Source of the DNA: Chara braunii
Taxonomy: Eukaryota; Streptophyta; Charophyceae; Charales; Characeae
Assembly (NCBI GenBank): GCA_003427395.1
Contig: BFEA01001047.1
Span: 198,346-239,896 of the forward strand
Length of the DNA stretch: 41,551 nt
Reading direction: 5' to 3'
Position 1 is the first letter of the stretch. Each line of letters begins with the position of its first letter. Positions 34,348-41,551 of the stretch are shown one piece after another. Position numbers and translations under genes: made by a program. The notes beneath the pieces are model-generated. The model did no database searches, was not told the origin of the DNA, and saw nothing but the letters and a program-made list of their open reading frames with translations.

Positions 34348-34777
34348 CGTCTCGGTTGCCTAGGGAGGTCCGCAGTGAACGAGTTTGGGTTCAGTGCAGA
34401 ACGATGATCAAGGCAAAACGACACTTTTTATAATGAAAGAATGATATAGTGTGTTTTTGACTTTGATATTGTCCGGTATGACCTAAGGGAATATCCATAT
34501 GAATTTTGTCAAGCCCAAAAAAGGGCCTCGTTGTCATGTTTAGAAACGTTAAGTATCAAGACTTTGCGTGCCGTGGATGAAATTGTAAAGTGATTCTATG
34601 GTGATGTGAGGGTCTATGATTGAGTCCTAAAGGTTTAAACCAAGTAGCTGGGCACAACCTCCTAAGTTGTTTTTTAGGTTGGACTGGCTATAAGGGAAGG
34701 TTGAAGTTAATAAAGTGATTAGGTTGACCCTGTATAAGTGTTGTATATTGATAGGGAACTGATTTTCGAAGATCAAA

Positions 34778-35927
34778 ATGGTGGACGATGAACTTAATGA
34801 GGCCAATGGCGCGGGCCAGCAGTCGGTTACGTTGGGTCAGCTGGTTGCTCTGCTGGATGGGTGAGCGGTGACGTGATCCAACATCCCGAAGGTTCAGATC
34901 CTCCACTTCAAAAGAGAGAAGGTGTCAGAATGGCTTGAGTTGCTCGATCAGATTACTGACGAAATGACAGAGGAGGATAAATTTCGTCAAATCTCTAAGT
35001 ATGTCTGGTGGGAGATGCGGCCATAAGTTATGCGGGTAGCAACTGAGGCTGCAGGCAATTGGGGGAATTTTAAGGCGGAAATGCAGAGGCGATATCAGTT
35101 AGGGGATGACCTCCTTACTATGGAGGACTTGGAAAGATTAAAAATGTCTGATTTCACGAGGGTAGGTGCCTTCGCGATGGCGTTCGAAAAGATGGTCAGA
35201 AAGGTTCCAAGACTAGAAGAAGAATCCCAATGTGCCATCTTCTTGAGCAACTTTACGGAGTGTGAGAGTGTTTCTCTGACAAGAAGAGGAGCTATAGGGC
35301 AAAAACTAACATGGGAAACAGTGAAACAAAGCTTGGCAGATGGAGAACTGGACCAGGTATACCAGTTTCAAATAAAACAACAACGGCAGAAACGAAATGT
35401 CTGAGTTGTTACTGAAGAAGCACGTATCAACCTTCAACAACTCATTGCAGATGGAATAGCCAAGTACCAAGCCGACCAACAGAAGGCAGCAGGGAAACAT
35501 GTTTCGACAGTGACCCAGCCACTGACAAAAACTGCAAAGAATGTGGTGGAGCAAGTGGATGATGATGACGATGATGAAGAGGAAGAACCGACAAAACTAA
35601 CGAAGAGTCAAAAAAAGGTGAGGAACCAAGCCGCAGGTGGTCAAGGTTTGGGAAACAATGCAGGAGTGCAGGCCGATGCGCCAACCCAAGTAAACACGAA
35701 TCAGGCAAGTACATGTGGGGCACCGCCACAAGGGCCAGTACTGGTTGGATCTTGGTCGGGGGCCATTCCTCCTTTCTGACCAGGATGTAGTCCATATGAC
35801 CCATGGTCATTTGACAACCAAGCCGGGCCACCCGTGGGAGGGCCGACTACGCATACTGCAGAAGGGTACCCGAGTGTGCCAGCTCAAGGAGTAAACTGGC
35901 AAGGAGGGGGTCAACAACAGCCACCGA
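34778..35927 (+). pseudogene. Gag of Ty3/gypsy-type element, decayed
   Basis: One reading frame runs from ATG 34778 to the junction at 35928, about 383 codons, broken by five stops (four TGA, one TAA) but no frameshift that I see. The capsid-like core includes KREKVSEWLELLDQIT, EEDKFRQISKYV, WGNFKAEMQRRY and ARINLQQLIADGIAKY. The core resembles the retrotransposon gag domain that packages RNA. A poly-Asp/Glu run (35555-35587) is followed by a Gly/Gln/Pro-rich tail. No zinc knuckle is seen before the junction, so the C-terminus is missing. At least one TGA looks like a decayed CGA. No pol follows, so this is a truncated element. Confidence 0.75.
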
Positions 35928-36370
35928 TGTCGAGCACATCGGTCCGGCACCGCACGAGGCAGCGCGGGACCCTCCCGGCCACGTCACGCAGGAGTTGGTC
36001 TGAATCCTTCGTCGCGAATATACATGGAGCTTCCGAAGCCGCTCCGGTCGAGTGCGCCAGCCTTACCTCCAGCGAGCCCCTATGACAGGATAGGGCCTAC
36101 GCGAGGCACGACTTACCTCCACCTTACGGGAGCTGTCACCTCCTTTCGGTGGGCGTATCCCCACCGAGCTACCAGTCCACAGTACGAAAGCTAATCAATT
36201 GCAATCGCAGAGGTGGACCAGCCGAGGGCGTTTCTCGTTCGCTGTAGCATAGGGAGTACGCGTTGTAATACGCCTCTATCGAACCCGCACGCGAACCGAC
36301 GCACTGGGGAGGCTGAGGTCCCAAGCGCGACTCGACGTCGGTCGACTAGGACGCATCCCACATACCACGC
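35928..36370 (-). repeat. Inverted LTR end (R-U5-like module)
   Basis: Starting exactly at TGTCGAGCAC, the plus strand here is the reverse complement of the LTR end at 33936-34329 and 16655-17074. GTCACGCAGG, GTGCGCCAGC, GTGGGCGTATCCC and CAGCCGAGGGCGTTTCTC are recognisable. It reaches only to about the proposed transcription start of those LTRs, then meets a plus-strand LTR head at 36371. Confidence 0.75.
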
Positions 36371-37990
36371 TGTCGGCGCGAATACCCTTACAAGGGTATC
36401 CGTCCTGGTTTTTGCAAGTGACAGAAAATAGTTTTGGTTTAAAATTTAAGTATACCGTGCTAGGCGCGGCTACGTATGTAACTTACGTTGACAGGAGGGT
36501 TGACTATAATAGAGAGTGCGTGGGCGCGCAGGTTTGAGGCGCGCGTGATTNTTTCTNTTGTTGATCATAAAGNCGGCACGGACGTCGGTCGTATTGTTTA
36601 ATGATATTATTAATACCTTTTTATTTTTGATTAAGTAGGAACTGGGGATATTTCCCTTTGATTGGTGCGTTGGCTAAGGCGAGCGCTTTGTGTGAGGACG
36701 ACGGTGACAACGGAGACAGTGTGACTGTGGTAGGTCTCGGCACACGGAGGGGCGCGAGTGGCGGCTGTGGTACAGCTTTGGTAAGTCGACGCAGACGCTG
36801 GGCGGCCGCGTGCAAGGTTGTAGGCGGAGATGAGGCTCAAAGCAATTTCCCTGGCCCTGAGCGCAGCGCCGCACCGCCTTATATGGCACTCGGCGTGTAT
36901 TGGTTTCAGGCTTGGGCATAGCCCTATAGGTTACGGTATCGGACTACCATTATGAAGGTTTGGGGATCGAGGCCAGCAAGTGTCAGCGCAGCAGCGGCGG
37001 AGCGCTATGGAGAGAACCGAGGGGTTGAGGGCCCGACGGGGCTATCCCCTTTTGGTTTTGTTGACAAGCGCGGCGACAAGCCCGATCCACGGGACCGGTG
37101 AGGCTTAGTAGTCCCCATACCCTGCTTAGAGATTTCTATTTATAATAATTTATTTTATCTTTGCTTTTTCTATATTTACCTATTATTTCTATTGGTATTT
37201 GCGGTCCCGTTTTGGTTCGGGGTGCGGTACCGCAACTGGCAGTCCACGTCTTAAAGAACCGCAGGTGGGGGTACCACCGCGGCTAAGTCCTTCGGGACAT
37301 CCGTTAAAATTGGAACGATACGAAGTAGATTGGCGTGGGGCCTCGACACCGGTAAAGGCTATAAAACGAGGGCCGACCGACAACCTGAGCTTTTTTGAGA
37401 GGCGGGGGTTGTCGGACCACGCAATGGAAAGCGGAGCGGCCAAGGCTGTCGGACCGCGGGCTATGCTGGGTATGGACAGGCCGGGCAGCAGCGGGGACGA
37501 CCCGAAGCAAAGGCGGTGGTCGGGGCGCAGCGGAGCAGTGGGTGGACTGACGCTGAGGTGGAGGCCCGCAGCGATAGTGACGAGCAAATCGTTCGTCGGG
37601 CTTGGGTATAGGGACGAAAGACTAATCGAACCGTCTAGTAGCTGGTTTCCTCCGAAGTTCCATCAGGGTGGCAGGCGCTGTCGGGCAGGGCCGCTGCGCT
37701 AAGGTGCCGAGCACTGCGCAGGCAACGATAGTTTGGGCAATGGGTTGCGTCGTGCAGTAGCGAGCGGGCCAGGATACGTGCGGGGTACCAATGAGCCGAC
37801 GAGCGGCATGGCGCTGTGCAACAGCGGGGCGGAAGGGTTGGCCAGGCAGCGCAGCGTTAGACAGCACCTGAAGGAGGAATAGCACTGTGAGACTGGGCGC
37901 TGCAGTAGCGGCTAACGCAGGAGTGCCGAAGGCAGCAAGGCAACGGAGGAGCCGTAGGAAGGGGGGAAATGGACCTAGACAGGCAAACGC
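36371..37990 (+). repeat. LTR head and downstream LTR-like DNA
   Basis: TGTCGGCGCGAATACCCTTACA begins exactly like the LARD LTRs and carries the terminal palindrome (AATACCCTT-AC-AAGGGTAT). After about 100 bp the sequence diverges, but similar landmarks recur: AGTAGGAACT near 36635, a pol III-like stretch, then a T-rich stretch at 37140-37200. Three single ambiguous bases are at 36551, 36557 and 36573. From 37200 to 37990 the DNA is GC-rich, with ORFs but no recognisable domain. The LTR end was not found. Confidence 0.5.
36925..36980 (+). other. tRNA-like remnant
   Basis: GGTATCGGACTACCATTATG, AAGGTTTGGGGATCGAGGCC resembles the anticodon arm, variable loop and T arm of a tRNA, with a degenerate box B (GGGATCGAGGCC). 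The anticodon stem does not pair well. Upstream TGGCTAAGGCG (about 36671) could be an unrelated box A. Confidence 0.25.
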
Positions 37991-38990
37991 TAGGTGCATT
38001 CAGAGGGCAACGGAGCTAGGAGTAGAGCAAGCAGCGGGCGGATGACCGGGAGCCAAGGCAGCAGGGTGGCGGAAGTAGGAATAACCCGGGTGAACCTGCC
38101 CCGGACTTCCGCCCGGGTGCATTCGCGTGGAGATGGCGGAAGGGTGACCCAGGCGCTGTGGAGAAGGGGTAGCGCACTCGATTTTGGAATCGAGCAGAAG
38201 GAGAGTCGAAATCAGGGTTCTGGAGGGCTGCGACCGCGGCTATGAGGTTAGTTTTAGATGATAGTTAGTAAGATAGAAGAGACGAAGAAAAATGGGTGCG
38301 CGGGGATATTGGGACATGGCGGAGTTAGCAGCGGGGAAGACCGAAGCTACGTCCGATTCATGATGGAATCGGGTGAGTTATAGTGCTAATCGGGGGTTCT
38401 CCATCATTGCAAGTACAATGGCGAATTCAAATCTAGGCTTAATTCTAGTATGGAGTTAGTATAGGAGGTGTTAGTGAGAAAACCGATGCGCGGAGTGACC
38501 GGGAAGAAAAAAAAATAAAAAAAAATGAACCTGGACGCACTTTGCGCCAGGGGCATTCGACGAAAGCTATGGTGAAGCGTGGCGAACGAGAGGGAAATAA
38601 GTTCGTTTTTCGCCCGTTCCTCACCGGAATCGGGCGAGGTAGAGGTCTATATGGGGGTTTTAGCAAAGGGCGAATGCAATGATGATGTTAGTTTCAGAAG
38701 AAAGTCCGTAGATTAGGGAGTTAGTAGAAAAAGTGAAGTACGTAGAACTATGGAGGGAACGGGGGGAAGAGGAAAAGGAAAATGTACAGTGCAGTTAGTC
38801 ACGAACAGGATCAGGCATAGGAGGAGGTGATTCCGGGGTTCTGACCCCGGGCAACCATCGTGGTGAAGTTAGTTTGGGAAGGGAGTCAGTAGAGTAGGAG
38901 ATAGAGGAGGAATGGGCTGCGCGGAGGAGTGAGGGAGAGAGTGAATGAACTTAGACAGGGCTAAAAGCTAGGTGCATTCGGGAAAGGTAG
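37970..38990 (+). repeat. Degenerate repeats with recurring hairpin plus GCATTCG
   Basis: Four hairpins with different stems are each followed at once by (T)GCATTC: 37973-37995, 38100-38117, 38530-38551 and about 38948-38972. Between them a looser repeat recurs at about 38216, 38393, 38653 and 38834: GGGGTTCT or GGGGGTTTT, GCAA, an ATGATG or GTGGTG stretch, then GTTAG with purine-rich DNA. A tRNA-like stretch (GGTAGCGCACTCGATTTTGG) is at 38169-38190. No gene is supported. Confidence 0.5.
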
Positions 38991-39993
38991 GAAGGAGGAA
39001 GTACGCACCTGGTCGGGTCCTTGTAGAAGATTCGATCGAATTTTGCCCAATTTATTCGATGATTTTGCGTGAGGAAGTGGGGAGAAATAAGCCGAGGGGT
39101 CGGAGACTTACCTGTTGACCAACAGATATGGCTCAGCGTGCAGACGGAAGCCACGTGGTTGAGCACCACCGAGAGGCAGTTCGTGACTCTACCCCTTCGG
39201 CGCATTCGGGTTCGCGTATCCGGCCAAAGGGGGGGGGGATCTAAATGCATGAAAGATCAGTAAGGAAGGAAAATGATGATGCGTGGGTACGTACCTGGTT
39301 GGACGCGAGTGTGAGGCGAGGAGCCTGGGTGGCTGTTTGAGGTCCACTGCTGGGTTCTGTTGAAAGACATCGGACTGAGGGCCGTATCCGAAGGTGGCTT
39401 GGAAGGTGGCGAGCCATTTGTGGAGGGTGAGAGTTCAGGGGAGGGGTAAGCAGGTGGCAACGCTGCTCCTCCTTACCTGCAGGCATCACTAACCCGTGTA
39501 GTACCAGGTTAACCGCGGGAGTGCAGACTTATCCGAGGGCTGGAGAAGCAAGGAGTAAGACTGCAGATTGACTGGTTACGACTGATCAGCGGCTGTTACT
39601 TAGTTGCTTTTCGCAGAGCAGCTGCATAGATCATGGTTGGGGATGGCTCACGAATTGCGGTTGTGCCTGAACAACGTGTGAAAGAGAAATACAGTCTGCT
39701 GCGGGCTGAACACAGTCTACAGCCGTGAGTGGTTGTCGACAGTGTACGAGTGGCCGCTGTTGCTGCTGGCTGTTGATGCGGGTGACTGTGATTGCTGATT
39801 GTTGACCATCGCCGGGGACTGTTGCTGCCCGCCGATTAGTGTTGTGTACCGCTGCATATTGCCGTAGGAGGTGGCCGGTTGTTAAAGGCCGCGAGGCAGC
39901 GGGGATTGGGTAAAGGAGGTCATTGCTGTGAGATGGGCGCTCGTCAGGAGAGTTGGACTGACGTTTTGACTGCGGTTTGATCGAGTTGTTAAA
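38991..39993 (+). other. No recognised gene
   Basis: The stretch is GC-rich up to about 39600 and then GTTG/CTGTTG-rich. The second part resembles the GTTG-rich stretch that precedes the related repeat at 30926, so it is probably the upstream part of the same LTR-like sequence. ORFs on both strands lack domains. Confidence 0.4.
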
Positions 39994-40255
39994 CTTTGGC
40001 CGCCATTGTGGGGCCCTCAGGCGATCCAAGATTACAAGGCCCTCTCTTGCGAGACTGAGAGCACCATTCTTGGATCTGAGAGTCTCACACTTTTCTCTTT
40101 CTATCCGTCTAACTCTAAGTCTAGTCCTGTTCAGAGAGGAAGGCGGCAGGCGGGATTGCAACCCGTAGGACCACGTCAAGACTCTGTGGGGAGTCCACCC
40201 ACCGATTGCGGGAGCTCTGCCGGAACCTAGGCGAGGTTCAGGAGGCAGGGAACCT
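39994..40255 (+). repeat. Plus-strand LTR-like repeat, copy 2
   Basis: Matches 30926-31192 in the order GGGGCCCTCAGG, AGGCCCTCTC, GGGATTGCAACCCG, GAGCTCTGCCGGA. GATCCAAGA (40023-40031) pairs with TCTTGGATC (40068-40076), where copy 1 has a stem of unrelated sequence. Copy 2 ends in GGAACCTTCAG|GTAAAT, which resembles a splice donor. About 50 bases later integrase codons begin. Confidence 0.6.
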
Positions 40256-40309
40256 TCAGGTAAATCATCTTCATCCGTACAGCCTACTACTACCCATGTT
40301 TGCCTATAA

Positions 40310-40535
40310 GTACCCTTGCCAGTTGGGGATGTCGTGCTTCTCTACGATTCATCGCTGGAAAAGCAGTGGTCCAGGAAACTCGATAAGAGGTGGTTAGGTC
40401 CCTACCGGATTGCACGGGTTGGAGACTTCGGAGCATACAAGATTGAAGAGCTAAATGAGACTGAGTGGAAGGATTGGGTAACTTGAACACGACTGAAGAA
40501 ATTTGTAGCGAGAGAAGAGGTAAGAGAGATGACCT
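40310..40535 (+). pseudogene. C-terminal fragment of Ty3/gypsy integrase
   Basis: The plus strand reads VGDVVLLYDSSLEKQWSRKL, DKRWLGPYRIARVG, AYKIEELNETEWKDW, one in-frame TGA, then TRLKKFVAREE and a stop at 40533. It is the GPY/F module and tail of the same integrase family as 6855-7979. About 300 upstream integrase codons and all other pol domains are absent; LTR-like sequence precedes it instead. This is an internally deleted derivative. Confidence 0.88.
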
Positions 40536-40680
40536 GACTGCCTTTAGAATAGAAGTAGCAGGGTGTGTAGGTTAGGTAGGATGCATGCTGTATGAGTGTG
40601 GTCTAGTCTGGGCTTGCTTTGATTATCACCTGTTTGTTTACCCCAATGTGTGCCTTGCGTCTCCTTCGCCTGTTGTGCAG
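40520..40680 (+). other. Candidate intron between integrase end and ORF3
   Basis: Donor GAAGAG|GTAAGAG at 40520 and acceptor TTGTGCAG|GTCTGAC ending at 40680, with pyrimidine-rich CTCCTTCGCCTGTTG before it; 161 nt. Positions relative to the integrase end and ORF3 start equal those in the minus-strand copy. The ORF3 ATG is 22 bases after the acceptor. Confidence 0.5.
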
Positions 40681-40702
40681 GTCTGACTTTACGAAGACAT
40701 CC

Positions 40703-41221
40703 ATGCCAAGAGGAGGGAAGGGGACACAGCTGCCTCGGAGGTCGTTGGGAGCATCAGGAGGATATGAGCGGCATGGGCCTCGCCATCGAGAGAGTACTCC
40801 GGTGTACGACGATGGGGACATCGAGCTATTCCTGGACAACTTTTGGGATCATGCGAGGCGTATGGGCTGGACAGTGGCTCAGACGATTGAGAGACTGAGG
40901 GGGACAGGCAGGTTCGAGGAGCCCATTGCCAGGATTCGTAGGGAGGCAACGACGAGGCAAGAGGTGGAGATGAGGATGGAGGAGTTGCGACCCTCGCCGG
41001 TGGGACCAGATGGCAGGCCGATTCGTCTAGAGATCGGAAATGTGACAGACTTCATCCCTGCTTTCGAGTGGTTCATGCAGAAGCAGGGTATACCGAGAGA
41101 TGAGTGGGCGACGACGTTACCCCTCTGGACTAGAAAGGCGGAGAGGGCACTGGCTACGCAGGTCAGGAACATGGCCCGGGGTGGGAGGAAACCCGGGGAG
41201 GGGCTACCTACCGTTCGCTGA
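40703..41221 (+). pseudogene. ORF3 N-terminal part (Gag-like), second copy
   Basis: Starting at ATG 40703 (MPRGGKGTQL), the frame is open to a TGA at 41219-41221, about 172 codons. It contains FLDNFWDHARRMGWTVAQ, a Phe/Trp-spaced helical segment like the start of retrotransposon capsid domains, then EELRPSPVGPDGRPIRLE and FEWFMQKQGIPRDEWATTL. It is the better preserved version of the start of ORF3 at 6596-3180. An in-frame ATG at 40619 would put the start inside the proposed intron, so I prefer 40703. After GRKPGEG the reading seems to pass into another frame up to 41315, so a frameshift may truncate it. The rest is not in the window or is decayed. Confidence 0.65.
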
Positions 41222-41551
41222 AGCCATGGGCTACGGCGCCTGTCACTTCGCCGCGCCCGCTTCCGGGGTCCTCAGCGACCAGCAGGGTCATCCCTTTCAG
41301 CAAGATCACTCTTAGTCCTTAACCACAGGCCATTTTAAGATCTTTTCCTTCGCAAAATTTTCACAGTAATCTCGGTCGTGTCACGCAGGAATGTTCAATC
41401 CTCTCTCCGGTCCCTTCGGATCAGCTCTCCTTCGCGCAATCAGAAGAGCGCGGAAGCCGCCAAAGAGGGAACGTTAGTTTTCTTTTGGCAGAGAGCAAGG
41501 GGCCAATCAGGGCTCTTTTTAATGACTGCTTGAGTACGACTTTTTCCGAAA
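41222..41551 (+). other. Possible decayed ORF3 continuation, then nothing recognised
   Basis: In the frame ending at 41315 the reading goes on with LPFAEAMGYGACHF and stops after HPFQQDHS. From 41316 to the end I see no ORF with a domain, repeat or RNA gene. Confidence 0.35.

Noticed and set aside
37199-37702. 167-codon GC-rich plus-strand ORF
   Set aside because: An equally long ORF lies on the other strand; it is in LTR-like DNA and no motif is recognised.
40206-40397. Short ORF covering the LTR/integrase junction
   Set aside because: It is in the wrong frame for integrase; the recognisable protein is in the frame at 40310-40535.

Overview
The window is eukaryotic nuclear DNA made almost entirely of retrotransposons and their debris. 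I found no convincing host gene. The polyprotein fragments are plant-type Ty3/gypsy. Two primer-binding sites match the 3' end of plant tRNA-Asp, and the integrase wording resembles elements I recall from the charophyte alga Chara braunii. A streptophyte, probably Chara, is therefore my best guess, but it rests on memory and not on a search.

Layout. (1) 1-3180: no recognised gene; low-complexity runs. (2) 3180-9877 and 28085-30230 are two halves of one minus-strand Ty3/gypsy element, called the host element here. Read on the minus strand it gives a gag-pol linker, protease and the start of reverse transcriptase (RT), then, after an interruption, the rest of RT, RNase H and integrase, then an intron-like spacer and an extra long ORF (ORF3). 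It is dead: it has stops, frameshifts and mutated protease and RNase H active sites. (3) 9878-28080 is the interruption, an 18.2-kb element nested in the host RT gene. It has two LTRs of about 7.2 kb (9878-17074 and 20922-28080), a tRNA-Asp-type primer-binding site and a 3.85-kb internal region with no recognisable gag or pol. This is the plan of a LARD (large retrotransposon derivative) with unusually long LTRs. The LTRs carry GAA and TTA tracts, a 1.3-kb CA/GTGAC block, a tandem array of 60-bp hairpin units (assembly gaps lie in both arrays) and tRNA-like pol III boxes. (4) 30230-34329: a plus-strand LTR-like repeat (second copy at 39994-40255), a 65-bp minisatellite, and the 3' end of a further LTR. 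(5) 34330-36370: tRNA-Asp-type primer-binding site and a decayed gag gene, then an inverted 0.44-kb LTR end abutting a new LTR head at 36371. (6) 36371-39600: LTR-like and degenerate repeat DNA with recurring hairpins. (7) 39994-41551: LTR-like repeat joined to the last 70 codons of integrase, an intron-like spacer and a better preserved start of ORF3.

How the parts relate. The 18-kb element has no visible coding capacity, but it shares its LTR end, primer-binding site and leader with the gag-bearing element at 34.3 kb. That element's family is therefore a candidate helper. ORF3 lies downstream of integrase in two independent copies. It starts with a Gag-like segment and, in the longer copy, ends in a CCHC zinc knuckle. 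Both copies have consensus splice sites between integrase and ORF3, which suggests a spliced mRNA. This 3' Gag-like gene and the giant hairpin-laden LTRs are the two most unusual things here.
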